This document shows positions 1 through 9,118 of a stretch of DNA of 45,741 nucleotides, in pieces. How positions within the stretch are numbered: the stretch's first letter is position 1; each line of letters opens with the position of its first letter. A program made the translations under genes and the position numbers. The stretch comes from Geobacteraceae bacterium GWC2_55_20 (lineage in GTDB: Bacteria > Desulfobacterota > Desulfuromonadia > Geobacterales > Pseudopelobacteraceae). The notes beneath the pieces are model-generated. The model was not told the origin of the DNA. It was given only the letters and a program-made list of their open reading frames with translations, and did no database searches. Location: the NCBI GenBank assembly GCA_001802125.1, contig MGZK01000024.1, positions 16,023 through 61,763 on the forward strand, given 5' to 3'.

Positions 1-558
1 TTGCCGCTGTGGCTGATGCGACCGGCGCCGCCGTCTGTGCGCCGGCTCCCAGGTGGCGGGCAATCTCACCCAGCGTTCGCAGCGTGCCCAGGTGTTCGGG
101 GCCGATCACCGGCGAACCGGGGATGCGTTCCTGCAGTGCCGAGAGGATCTCGACGCGCTTGATGGAATCGATGCCCAGGTCGGAATCCATGCCCATGTCC
201 AGTTCCAGCATTTCGACCGGATAGCCGGTCTTCTCGGCCACCACCGCCAGCAGGGTTTCGGTGACGTTGTCGGGTACGGTTGCCGCTGCTGCTGACGCGA
301 CCGGCGCCGCCGTCTGTGCGCCTGCTCCCAGGTGCCCTGCGATTTCGCCCAGCGTTCGCAGTGTGCCCAGGTGCTCTGGTCCGATCACCGGCGAACCGGG
401 GATGCGTTCCTGCAGCGCCGAGAGGATCTCCACGCGCTTGATTGAATCGATGCCCAGGTCAGAATCCATGCCCATGTCCAGTTCCAGCATTTCGACCGGA
501 TAGCCGGTTTTCTCGGCCACCACCGCCAACAACGTTTCGGTGATCCTGTCCGGGGCCG
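1..558 (-). repeat. Tandem 279-bp repeat encoding consecutive ACP domains
   Basis: Bases 1-279 and 280-558 are two copies of one 93-codon unit, about 90 percent identical in DNA by eye. The carrier-domain core of roughly 60 residues around LGIDSIKRVEIL is identical in the two copies, and divergence is concentrated in the linker. The window edge falls exactly at a unit boundary, so further copies may lie to the left. PUFA synthases are known to carry variable numbers of tandem ACPs. Confidence 0.9.
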
Positions 559-3500
559 GTTGTGCGACGGCGGCTGTCGGGGCAGCGGCCGGTTGCAGCG
601 GAGCCGGTGCGCTGACGCGGGCAGGCGCGGCTGACGGCGAAGCGGCAACAGCAGGCGCTGCAGCCGGAACCGTGAATGCGTACGCAGCGACACTGCCCCC
701 CTGCAGCATGGTCTGCTGCTGTTCCAGCAGGGTCTGGATGGTGCGGCTGGCGGTTTCCTGTCCTTCCAGGAAACGGCGGTGCAACTGGGCGGTTTCCTCC
801 TGCATCTTCTGCAGCACCGCCATGCCTTCCCTGGTCACCCGCAGCGATTCGGCCAGCGCGTCCCGTGAAAGCGGGGTCTGAACGGTTGCCGTGGGTACTG
901 TGTAGTGAACGGGCGCTGCCGGTATTACCGCCGTTTGTGGTGCGGAAACCGCTGCTGCTGCACGGGCAACCGCCGGACGCTGTGGTTTCGGTTTTACGTA
1001 GTTGGCTCCGCAGATCGGCACCGTCATCAGCGGCTTCTTGCCGCTGGCAACGGCCGGCCGGTAGTCTCCGTCCCAGTCGCAAAGGCGCGCATCGCAGCCG
1101 AGCGCGACCAGTTTTGCCAGAACGCGGGCCAGGTCGTACAGGCCGGAGCGTTTGCCACCCGCTGCGTCCAGCGCCAGCGCCACATGTTCGCGTTGACCCA
1201 GGATGGCCGAAACCAGGCCGGTCAGCCTGGCGCCAGGGCCGACTTCGACAAAAGTCCGTACACCGGCGGCGTACATCGCTTCGATCTCGTCCACGAACTC
1301 CACCGGCCTGGCCAGTTGCCCGGCCAGCAGTGCCTTGGCAGCGTCGGTGCCGGTCGGGTATACTGCCGCGGTGCTGTTGGCGTAAACCGGAATCCGGGTG
1401 GCCTTGAAATCGATCTTATCCAGCGCGGCCAGGAACGGCGCCGCGGCATCGGCCACCAGCGGGCTGTGGAAAGCGGCAGCCACCGGCAGGCGCTTGCAGG
1501 AGAGTTTGCGGCCGGCAAGGATCTTTGCGGCCCGTTCGATCTCGGCCGTAGTTCCGGACAGGATCGCCTGGGAGGGGGCGTTGCGGTTGGCGATCACCAG
1601 CTCCAGTCCTTCTTCGGCGATGATCTGCTCGACGGTCGCCAGGGGGGCGGGAACCGCCAGCATGCTGCCCTTGTCGCCGCCGCCGGCGCCCATCAGGCGG
1701 CCGCGCAGCCGTGACAGCTCGTGCAGCACGGTCTCATCGAACATGCCGGCCGCGCAGAGGGCGGTCAGTTCGCCGTAGCTGTGGCCTGCCACCGCTTCCG
1801 GGGCGATGCCGAACGATTCAAGGATCTTCAGCGCAGCCAGGCTGACCGCGCCGATGGCCGGCTGGGCGGCTTCGGTCGCCCGCAGCTGCTCTTCCTGGCG
1901 CTCACGAGTTTCCGCATCAAAGGCGGTGGCCGGGTAGATCAGGTCGGACAGCAGCTTGCCATCGACCTTGCCGTAGCCTGCATCGGCGGCGGCCAGGGTC
2001 TGCAGCGCCTGGGGGAAACGGCAGGACAGGTCCCTGAGCATGCCGGTGTACTGTGCTCCCTGGCCCGGGAAGAGCATGCCCAGGGCACCGTTCTTCGCTC
2101 CGCAGGCATAACTGGCGCCGTCGGGTGTGTTCCAGCCGGTCAGCGGATTTTTCTGCAGCATATTACGGGCGTTGGCAACCAGCGTGGCCAGTTGGGTCTG
2201 GTTACGCTCCACAACCAGCGTCAGCCGGCAGTTTGCACTGCTGTTGAACGAGGCCCGCGAAGCTGCCGCCGAACCCCTCAGCTCGTTCCAGGAAGCCTGG
2301 AGTGGTATTGTTGCCAGGGCGGCATCCAGTCCGGAGGCATCGGCGCCGGAAAAGGCGAAAATCTGGACGTTGCCGTTCCACTCCGTTGCATCCTTTTCGG
2401 GGCGGTATTCCTCCAGCACCAGGTGGAAGTTGGAGCCGCCGAAACCGAAGGCGCTGACGCCGGCCCGGCGCGGCGTGTTGCCGTGGGGCAGCCAGGGGCG
2501 CTTTTCAGTTGCCAGGTAGAACGGGGTGCGGCCGGAGGTTACCTCGTCCAGCGGCTTTTGCAGCTTGATCGTCGGCGGCAGCACCTTGTGGTGCAGGGCC
2601 AGCGCAGCCTTGATCATCCCCGCCGCTCCGGCGGAGGCCTTGGTGTGTCCGATCTGGGATTTTACCGATCCCAGTGAGCACCAGGGGGTTTCGGCTTCGC
2701 CGAAAACTTCGCGCAGAGCGTTGACTTCGACCGCGTCGCCGACCTTGGTGCCGGTGCCGTGAGCTTCCAGCAGACCGATACTGTCGGGGGTGACTCCGGC
2801 GCGATCGTAGGCCTCCCGCAGCGCTTTTTTCTGTCCGGCGGCGCTGGGGGCGTAAATCGCGTCCCCTTTGCCGTCGCTTGAAGAGCCGACGCCGCGGATC
2901 ACCGCATAGATCTTGTCGCCATCGCGCTCGGCGTCGGCCAGGCGCTTGATCACGACTATGCCGAGCCCTTCTCCCAGGATCGTGCCGTCGGCCGAGGAGT
3001 CGAACGGTTTGGCGTTGCCGCTGGGCGAAAGGGCCGGCGTCTTGCTGAAGCACATGTACATGAAGATGTCGTTGAAGGTGTCGATGCCGCCGGTCACCAC
3101 CATGTCGGACTTGCCGGTGGCAAGCTCCATGCTGGCCAGGTGCAGGGCGCTGAAAGAGCTGGCGCAGGCCGCGTCCACGACGCAGTTGGTGCCGCCCAGG
3201 TCGTAATGCTTGCTGATCCGTCCTGCCACCACGTTGCCCAAAAGGCCGGGGAACGAGTTTTCCTGCCAGGGCACGTAGGCGTCGGCGATGCGCTGCACCA
3301 CGTCTTCGCTGACGTTATCGGCGACACCGGCCTCCTTGAGCGCTTTGCGCCAGATCGGGTGCCCCAGACGCGCTCCCAGCGGTATCACCAGTTCGAGAGT
3401 GCCGGTGACGCCCAGTATGACGCTGGCCTTGCTGCGGTCGTATTCACGTTCCGGTCCGTAACCGGCATCTTTCAGCGCCTGGCCGGCCGCGACCAGTCCC

Positions 3501-3811
3501 AGCAGCTGGGAGGTGTCGATCGCTTCAAGCACGTTGGGGGGGATGTTGAACTCCATCGGGTTGAAGTCAACCGGCGAGATGAAACCGCCACGCTGACCAT
3601 AGGTGCGGTCGGGGCTCTTCTGGTCCTGGTCGTAATAATCTTCCACCCGCCAGTGGGTTGCCGGGATATCGGTGATGGCATCAATCCCGTCCGCGATGTT
3701 AGACCAGTAGGATTGCTGGTCGTCAGCCTGAGGAAAGAGACAGCCGATGCCGATAATGGCCAGTGGTACGGAACTGTTGGATGGTGCCGGTTTCTGATCG
3801 TGCGTTTTCAC
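1..3811 (-). CDS. PfaA-like PUFA/polyketide synthase, KS-AT-tandem ACP (3' end outside window)
   Basis: This is an iterative type I synthase of the PfaA/omega-3 fatty-acid kind, predicted to build a long acyl chain from malonyl units. About 1270 residues are visible and the frame is open to the left edge. The ketosynthase fills roughly residues 15-450, with the active-site Cys at about 216 in DAACASS, then EAHGTGT and GHTKASAG for the two histidines. The acyltransferase follows at about 570-870, with GQGAQ and Ser678 in GHSYGE. An Ala/Pro-rich linker leads to at least two acyl carrier domains, whose phosphopantetheine serines lie at about 1123 and 1216 in LGIDSIKRVEIL, the wording typical of PUFA-synthase ACPs. 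The start is GTG at 3811, directly after the pfaD stop; AAGGAG inside the last pfaD codons is the ribosome binding site, so translation is probably coupled. KR/DH domains would lie outside the window. The product cannot be read from the sequence. Confidence 0.9.
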   Translation of the reverse strand, partial: MKTHDQKPAPSNSSVPLAIIGIGCLFPQADDQQSYWSNIADGIDAITDIPATHWRVEDYYDQDQKSPDRTYGQRGGFISPVDFNPMEFNIPPNVLEAIDTSQLLGLVAAGQALKDAGYGPEREYDRSKASVILGVTGTLELVIPLGARLGHPIWRKALKEAGVADNVSEDVVQRIADAYVPWQENSFPGLLGNVVAGRISKHYDLGGTNCVVDAACASSFSALHLASMELATGKSDMVVTGGIDTFNDIFMYMCFSKTPALSPSGNAKPFDSSADGTILGEGLGIVVIKRLADAERDGDKIYAVIRGVGSSSDGKGDAIYAPSAAGQKKALREAYDRAGVTPDSIGLLEAHGTGTKVGDAVEVNALREVFGEAETPWCSLGSVKSQIGHTKASAGAAGMIKAALALHHKVLPPTIKLQKPLDEVTSGRTPFYLATEKRPWLPHGNTPRRAGVSAFGFGGSNFHLVLEEYRPEKDATEWNGNVQIFAFSGADASGLDAALATIPLQASWNELRGSAAASRASFNSSANCRLTLVVERNQTQLATLVANARNMLQKNPLTGWNTPDGASYACGAKNGALGMLFPGQGAQYTGMLRDLSCRFPQALQTLAAADAGYGKVDGKLLSDLIYPATAFDAETRERQEEQLRATEAAQPAIGAVSLAALKILESFGIAPEAVAGHSYGELTALCAAGMFDETVLHELSRLRGRLMGAGGGDKGSMLAVPAPLATVEQIIAEEGLELVIANRNAPSQAILSGTTAEIERAAKILAGRKLSCKRLPVAAAFHSPLVADAAAPFLAALDKIDFKATRIPVYANSTAAVYPTGTDAAKALLAGQLARPVEFVDEIEAMYAAGVRTFVEVGPGARLTGLVSAILGQREHVALALDAAGGKRSGLYDLARVLAKLVALGCDARLCDWDGDYRPAVASGKKPLMTVPICGANYVKPKPQRPAVARAAAAVSAPQTAVIPAAPVHYTVPTATVQTPLSRDALAESLRVTREGMAVLQKMQEETAQLHRRFLEGQETASRTIQTLLEQQQTMLQGGSVAAYAFTVPAAAPAVAASPSAAPARVSAPAPLQPAAAPTAAVAQPAPDRITETLLAVVAEKTGYPVEMLELDMGMDSDLGIDSIKRVEILSALQERIPGSPVIGPEHLGTLRTLGEIAGHLGAGAQTAAPVASAAAATVPDNVTETLLAVVAEKTGYPVEMLELDMGMDSDLGIDSIKRVEILSALQERIPGSPVIGPEHLGTLRTLGEIARHLGAGAQTAAPVASATAA

Positions 3812-5473
3812 CTAAAGGTACTCCTTGATTTTTGCAAGTTCGAGCGGTTCCATGCGCAGGGCCTCTGGCGGGATAGGTATCCCCTGGCAGCTGAGAAAGT
3901 TGGCGCGGGTCAGCACCGCTGCGCCAAAAAGAATATTTAGTGCAACCGTGACCACGGTCCGGTTGCATGGAGCTTCCAGGAACGAGCCGGCGGTCCATTC
4001 GTTGAATGCGCCCATGGCTGGGCCGCACCAGACCTGGTAATCGATCTTGCGCGACGAATCACCGTCCTTGGCCCAGTGGGCGGCCTGTCCCAGGTACCAG
4101 CGGAAGACCAGCGCCATGCGGTGTTTCGGCTCCTGGTCCCCCCGCCTTGCCTGATTCGGGTCGCGCTTCAGGAAGTAGCCGCGGGTTGCCTGCCAGATCT
4201 CGTCCAGCGGTGCGCGGAAAACCGTTTTTTCGAGCTTTTCCCTTTCCGGGAGCGGTATTTCGTCGATACTGTTGTGTGCCCGGTAGAGTTCGTACAGCTT
4301 GGCGGCCCGCATCGGGAACATGGTGCCGCGCTTCAATACCTGTACGTCAACCCCCATCTCGAACATGTCGGCCGCGGGAGCCATAGTCACATCGGCCTGG
4401 CGGGTCTCGGCCAGCATCGCGCGCACCTCGTCGGAAGTGCCCGATTCGACACAGGCTTGGTGGGCCGAGCCGACCATGATATAGGCGGCGCCCATGGTGA
4501 AGGCCGCGGCAGCCGCGGCCGGGGTCGAGATGCCGCCGGCCAGCCCCACGTGCAGGCGCGAACCGTAGCCATGTTCTGTCCGCAGTCTGGCCGCCAGCGA
4601 GAGGATGGTCGGAAAGAGCGTGCTGGACGGGCGGTTATCGGTGTGTCCTCCGGAGTCGGCTTCGGCGGTTATGTACTGGGCCATGGGTATTTCGGCGGCC
4701 ATTGCGGCCTGTTCGGCGGTTATCTCCCCGCCGGCCAGCAGTTCCTTCAGAAACGATTCGGGGGGCGGCGCAAAGAAACGGGCCGCCAGTTCTTCCCGGG
4801 AGACTTTGGCAATGATCCGGTTGGGGGCAGTGACCGTGCCGTCGGCGGTGCGGTGGATGCCGTGCAGGCGATAACGGACCAGGGGCAGGGTCAGTTTGAG
4901 GAAGGCCGAGGCTTCCACCAGCCGGACACCATTTTTGATATACAGTTCGGCCAGCGCCTTTTCCAGTTCCGGTTCGTGGGGAGAGTGGATCAGGTTGCAG
5001 CCGAACGGGATGCCTTTGCTTTTCAGGTGGTCTATCGCGGCTTCCACCGCGGAAAGAGGCAGACCGGCCGCGCCGAAGAAGCCGAGCATGCCCGCTTTGC
5101 CAAGTTCCTCGGCCATTGAAACCGAACTGATCCCTTTGGCCATCGAGCCGCCGATATAGGGGTAGCGCAGCCCCAATTCCGCACAAAAGTCCGGATCGCC
5201 GAGGTTTTGCGGCAAAAGCGGTGGCGCGTATCCTGCCAGTGGCAGGGCGCCGGCTGCCGGTTTCTCCGTGCCAAGCAGGGCCGATCCGCGCGATGCGGAA
5301 TTGAATGCACCGTTGTCGCTGGTGATAAAGAGCGGCGAACGCAGCGAAAGCAGCGCAGCGCCCAAGCCTTCTTTTTGTTGATGCGCATCCGCCGGCTCGG
5401 GGCAAAACCATCCGAGGACACTGCTTCCAGGCGGATTGCCGCCGGCGCCATCCTTATGTTTAAGCTGTGTCAA
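3812..5473 (-). CDS. pfaD: PfaD-family enoyl reductase of PUFA/polyketide synthesis
   Basis: This is an FMN-dependent, nitronate-monooxygenase-like TIM-barrel protein of the PfaD family, which supplies trans-acting enoyl reduction for PUFA and related synthases. The 553-residue length fits the family. Visible hallmarks are PYIGGSMAKGISS near residue 105, FGCNLIHSPHEP near 180, the conserved ITAEADSGGHTDNRP near 280, and the glycine-rich LHVGLAGGISTPAAA and AAYIMVGSAHQAC segments of the phosphate-binding half. The start is TTG at 5473, chosen because AGGAG lies 8 bases upstream and no ATG fits as well. The stop abuts the GTG of the PfaA-like gene. In the well-studied clusters pfaD comes last; here it precedes the KS gene. 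A promoter and a 23-bp palindrome lie upstream. Confidence 0.9.
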   Translation of the reverse strand: MTQLKHKDGAGGNPPGSSVLGWFCPEPADAHQQKEGLGAALLSLRSPLFITSDNGAFNSASRGSALLGTEKPAAGALPLAGYAPPLLPQNLGDPDFCAELGLRYPYIGGSMAKGISSVSMAEELGKAGMLGFFGAAGLPLSAVEAAIDHLKSKGIPFGCNLIHSPHEPELEKALAELYIKNGVRLVEASAFLKLTLPLVRYRLHGIHRTADGTVTAPNRIIAKVSREELAARFFAPPPESFLKELLAGGEITAEQAAMAAEIPMAQYITAEADSGGHTDNRPSSTLFPTILSLAARLRTEHGYGSRLHVGLAGGISTPAAAAAAFTMGAAYIMVGSAHQACVESGTSDEVRAMLAETRQADVTMAPAADMFEMGVDVQVLKRGTMFPMRAAKLYELYRAHNSIDEIPLPEREKLEKTVFRAPLDEIWQATRGYFLKRDPNQARRGDQEPKHRMALVFRWYLGQAAHWAKDGDSSRKIDYQVWCGPAMGAFNEWTAGSFLEAPCNRTVVTVALNILFGAAVLTRANFLSCQGIPIPPEALRMEPLELAKIKEYL

Positions 5474-5559
5474 ACGTGAATCTCCTGTCGCCGAGACAAA
5501 ATCTGTTACTGGGCATCCACAATAAGCATGAAAATTACAGCAAGGTTAAGAGGGCAATT

Positions 5560-5582
5560 ATTATCTGAAAAATTCAGATAAT
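5560..5582. promoter_or_regulatory. 23-bp perfect palindrome upstream of pfaD, candidate operator
   Basis: Two 10-base arms (ATTATCTGAA and its exact complement) flank a 3-base centre, about 87 bases upstream of the pfaD TTG. On the minus strand it overlaps a weak promoter-like pair, TTGTAT and GATAAT about 15 bases apart. The geometry suits a dimeric repressor. It has no U-tract and no upstream minus-strand gene to terminate. The function is inferred from position only. Confidence 0.5.
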
Positions 5583-5682
5583 ACAAGACAAGTCTGTATA
5601 CTCACTAACATGTTAACCACTGGAATTAGAATAATAATTGTTTGACGCACCGAAATAAACGGCTGGCGGTTGCCGGTGATGT

Positions 5683-5719
5683 AAAAAAGGCCCGCCCCCG
5701 GTGCATCGGAGACAGGCCT
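5683..5719 (-). terminator. Rho-independent terminator of the beta-barrel gene
   Basis: On the minus strand AGGCC (5719-5715) pairs with GGCCT (5692-5688) and is followed by a run of six T. It lies just after the stop of the 153-residue gene. Confidence 0.75.
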
Positions 5720-5739
5720 GTTTTCGGGTTGTCAGTGGA

Positions 5740-6201
5740 TTAGAAGCTGATGCCAACGCCGCCGGCCAGGATGTCCAGTTTGTCGTCAAACTGACGGCGG
5801 TACTCGGCGTTCAGGAAGATCGGCCCGATCGGAAAATTAAGTCCCGCCAGTCCGATTACGCTCCCCTTGGTGCCGCGCTTGTCGTGAAAGATCAAGGCCT
5901 GGCCGAGACCGGCATAGGGCTTGACGAAGGGAATCGGCGCATGCACTTTGAATAGCGCCGTAATGGGCACAGATTCATCGCGGCTGAAGGTGCGTTTGTT
6001 ATCCTTGTCGATCATCGTGTAACCAAGGGTAGCGCCGATGGAAACCAGGCGGTTCAGGTACAGATCACCGAATACTTCGGTGCTGTAGCTGCTTTCACCG
6101 GCAGCGGCGCCTGCCCGGGCTCCGACCGCAATCGAATCGGAGGCGCAAGCGGTTGTTGCGATGGCCAGCAGGGCCAGCAGGGCAAGAATACATCGTTTCA
6201 T
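5740..6201 (-). CDS. Small outer-membrane beta-barrel protein
   Basis: This is a 153-residue secreted protein. Residues 1-20 form a signal peptide (MKRC start, Leu/Ala-rich core, cleavage near CAS). The mature part alternates short amphipathic strands such as YSTEVFGDLYL, IGATLGYTMI, VKPYAGLGQALIFH and FLNAEYRRQF, and ends in a terminal Phe (GGVGISF), the C-terminal signature of proteins inserted into the outer membrane by BamA. Size and strand count suggest an eight-stranded OmpA/OmpW/OmpX-like barrel. AAAGGAG sits 7 bases before the ATG. A promoter lies upstream and a terminator downstream, so it is a single-gene unit. I do not recognise a specific family, and the ligand or role is unknown. 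Confidence 0.75.
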   Translation of the reverse strand: MKRCILALLALLAIATTACASDSIAVGARAGAAAGESSYSTEVFGDLYLNRLVSIGATLGYTMIDKDNKRTFSRDESVPITALFKVHAPIPFVKPYAGLGQALIFHDKRGTKGSVIGLAGLNFPIGPIFLNAEYRRQFDDKLDILAGGVGISF

Positions 6202-6312
6202 GGTTGAACTCCTTTAAGTAAATTAGAAGTTAAAGTCTGCTATTTTCAGGCAAAAAATAACTTCGTTAATGTGCTGTTCCCGTTTATCCGGGTCGGGTTC
6301 GGATGGCCGGGC

Positions 6313-6341
6313 ATATTACCCTTTAAATCAATATCATTCAA
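6313..6341 (-). promoter_or_regulatory. Sigma-70-like promoter for the beta-barrel gene
   Basis: On the minus strand TTGAAT (6341-6336) and TAATAT (6318-6313) are separated by 17 bases. The pair lies about 110 bases before the ATG at 6201. Only four of six bases match consensus in each box. Confidence 0.4.
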
Positions 6342-6395
6342 GATAGTTGTGCAGGTATGTTTTTAATCACCTTATAATGAGCCGAAAAGTATGCT

Positions 6396-9020
6396 ATGGG
6401 TAAAAGCCATTATCATCTATCCATGCGGGGTTTTATGGTGACGGTTCCGCTTCAGATAACAAGACGGTCCGCGCGGTCGTTTTTACTGCTGCTTGCCCTG
6501 ATGGCAATGGGGTTTGCCGGCAATTATTTTGCATTGCATCTGTTTGCCGGTTTCAAATACCTGTTCGGCAGTATCGCGGTAATGCTGGTTCTGCGTATCT
6601 TCGGCATCTGGTGGGCAATTCCGGCCGCGATTGCAGCATCATCCTGGACGATTGTCCTGTTTGGCCATCCCTATGCGATGATCTGGCTCTGCGGTGAAGC
6701 GCTTTTCGTGGGAATGCTTGTCAAGCGTGAAACCGCCTGGAACCTGATCCTGTGCGACGCGCTTTACTGGATATTTGCCGGTTCTCCGTTGATCTGGATC
6801 TTTTTCCGGTATGTGATGGATGTTCCCGTGAATGGAACCGTGGCCGCGATGCTTATGTACACGGTTATCGGCATCACCAATGCACTTGCCGCCAGCCTGG
6901 CGCTGACCGTGTTCTCGCCGAGAGAGGCTGGCGGTGTTATGACCTGTTCGCCCCCCCCGATCTCTATGCAGAGTCTTCTTTTCAACGTGTTGATGACGAT
7001 AGTCGCCATTCCTGCCTTGATCGTCATGATATTGCACGTCAGGAATTCCGAAGAATTTCGCCAGCATGAGCTTTACGAAAGCCTCTTCGACAGCTCCCGT
7101 GTTGCCGGCTATGAACTGCGGTTGGCAACCCGCAATTCCACGGCTGTTCCGGTTGATGAACTGCAAGAAATACTGTTGAAGTCGCGTATCAGATCGAATC
7201 AAAAACTGATTCTGACGGATCGTGCCGGACGAGTGCTGGCCTCCACCGATAATTCGCTTTTGCCCGGATCAATCCATGATCCGTTAAAAAGCGGTGAAAT
7301 CCGTCCGGTCGCCGAATACGGGATTGTTCAGCGTCTTCCACTTCCCGCTTCACCCTTGCCGCTCTGGCAGCGGACAATGCAGTCCGTGTATATCCATAAA
7401 AGCGAGCTTGGTGGCGGTACTCAATGGCTGTTGACAATTGAAACACCCTATGCCCCCTATCAAGCCCTCATCATTAGTGACCAGATCAACTCACTGCTGC
7501 TTCTGCTGCTGTTCAACCTGCTGGCTCTGGCCATTTCGGTGGTTATGTCGCGGCGTTTAACCGCGCCCATGCGCATTCTCTCCCAGGTCACAACCGATCT
7601 GCCGGAGCGTCTGATGCGGGAGAAAATCAGCTCCTGGCCGGTCAGCAGGGTTGCGGAGGTCGATCAGCTGATCTCAAATTTCAGAGACATGTCCAAGGCC
7701 CTGAGTCACAGGTTTCAGGAAATAACCTATATCAACGAGACCCTTGAGTTGCGCGTGGAAGAGCGTACTAAACAGCTTTCCAGAGCTAACGAAGAACTCC
7801 AGAAGGAAATCGTTGAGCGTCAAATGACCGCGCGGCAGCGCGACCACCTGATGGAAGAGCTGATCAACCATGTTCGCTTCCTGCAAACGCTGATTGACGC
7901 GATTCCCAATTCGATCTTCTACATGGACAGCAACGGCTTGTACCAGGGGTGCAACCGCTCTTTTGAAGAGAAATGGGGCTTGTCCCGCGAGGAAATCGTC
8001 GGCAAGACCGTCTATGACCTGTTCCCTCGTCAGGACGCTGAAATTTTTGACAGGGCCAATCGACAGCTGTCGCAAGAAGGTGGGGTGCAGATTTATGAGA
8101 CCCAGTTGAGCTATAACGACAAATCGCTGCATTCGGTCATTTTCTACAAGGCCACCTATCAGGATACCTCGGGCAAAACGGACGGACTGGTGGGCACGAT
8201 CATAGATATCACCGACCGAAAAAAGGCTGAAACGGACCGCGACCGGCTGATGGTCGAGTTGCAGCAGAAGAACAAGGAACTGGAGGGAATCGTTTATGTA
8301 GCTTCACATGATCTCCGGTCGCCACTGGTGAATGTGCAGGGCTTCAGCCGCAGGCTGGCTAAAAGCTGCGCCGAGATAGACGTCATCATCTCCGCCCTGG
8401 AACTTCCCCGAGAGGCCAGGGAAAGGCTTTCTCCGATACTTTCGGCGAGTATTCCCAAATCACTCGGTTTTATTACCAGCAGTGTCGAAAAGATGGATGC
8501 CCTTTTGAGCGGCCTGTTGCGGCTTTCCCGTTTGGGACGGGCGGCAATCTGCTTCGAACAGCTTGATATGCACATGCTGGTCTCGAATATAATCGAATCC
8601 ATGGCCTTTCAGATCGAGTCTGCTTCAGCCACCATAAATGTGGAAAAACTGGCGGGATGTCTGGCGGACAGGGTGCAAATGGGCCAGATTTTCAGCAACC
8701 TGATCGACAATGCGATCAAGTATCGCTCGGCCGAACGCGCATTGGTGGTCAGAGTGTCCAGCGAGGAGTTCTCGGAAGGGGTTCGTTATTGTGTCGAGGA
8801 CAACGGTATCGGTATTCCATTTGATCAGCAGGATAAGATCTGGGAGATATTTAACCGTCTTAACCCCGACAATACCCCTGGGGAGGGGCTTGGGCTCACT
8901 ATGGCCCGCAGGATAATCGACCGCTTGGGCGGTTCGATCTGGGTTGAATCGGAAACGGATGTGGGCAGCAGGTTTTATGTGGTTTTACCGAAATCCCAGG
9001 GCCGTGCCCAGCATGGGTAG
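6396..9020 (+). CDS. Membrane-bound PAS sensor histidine kinase
   Basis: This 874-residue kinase has an N-terminal block of about six hydrophobic segments (residues 25-195) and a further helix near 205-225. An extracytoplasmic stretch (about 225-360) and another membrane helix (about 362-385) follow. Then come a HAMP-like linker, a coiled coil (ETLELRVEERTKQLSRANEELQKEI), a PAS domain (about 490-610), a HisKA domain with His638 in ASHDLRSPLVN, and an ATPase domain with the N box NLIDNAIKY near 767, DNGIGIP near 802 and GEGLGLTMARRI. All catalytic motifs are present. A perfect TATAAT at 6373-6378 lies close upstream. The start is uncertain: ATG 6396 has a weak ribosome binding site, whereas ATG 6435 is preceded by GGGG. 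The response regulator at 9119 is the likely partner. The stimulus is unknown. Confidence 0.9.
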   Translation: MGKSHYHLSMRGFMVTVPLQITRRSARSFLLLLALMAMGFAGNYFALHLFAGFKYLFGSIAVMLVLRIFGIWWAIPAAIAASSWTIVLFGHPYAMIWLCGEALFVGMLVKRETAWNLILCDALYWIFAGSPLIWIFFRYVMDVPVNGTVAAMLMYTVIGITNALAASLALTVFSPREAGGVMTCSPPPISMQSLLFNVLMTIVAIPALIVMILHVRNSEEFRQHELYESLFDSSRVAGYELRLATRNSTAVPVDELQEILLKSRIRSNQKLILTDRAGRVLASTDNSLLPGSIHDPLKSGEIRPVAEYGIVQRLPLPASPLPLWQRTMQSVYIHKSELGGGTQWLLTIETPYAPYQALIISDQINSLLLLLLFNLLALAISVVMSRRLTAPMRILSQVTTDLPERLMREKISSWPVSRVAEVDQLISNFRDMSKALSHRFQEITYINETLELRVEERTKQLSRANEELQKEIVERQMTARQRDHLMEELINHVRFLQTLIDAIPNSIFYMDSNGLYQGCNRSFEEKWGLSREEIVGKTVYDLFPRQDAEIFDRANRQLSQEGGVQIYETQLSYNDKSLHSVIFYKATYQDTSGKTDGLVGTIIDITDRKKAETDRDRLMVELQQKNKELEGIVYVASHDLRSPLVNVQGFSRRLAKSCAEIDVIISALELPREARERLSPILSASIPKSLGFITSSVEKMDALLSGLLRLSRLGRAAICFEQLDMHMLVSNIIESMAFQIESASATINVEKLAGCLADRVQMGQIFSNLIDNAIKYRSAERALVVRVSSEEFSEGVRYCVEDNGIGIPFDQQDKIWEIFNRLNPDNTPGEGLGLTMARRIIDRLGGSIWVESETDVGSRFYVVLPKSQGRAQHG

Positions 9021-9118
9021 ATTGTTGTCAGCTTCTATCTTGAATTTTGTACTGTTTTAGTAGACAATGGTTTAATTAAATTGATAGCCTGCTTGCAGGG
9101 GCAAAGGAAGGACGTTTC

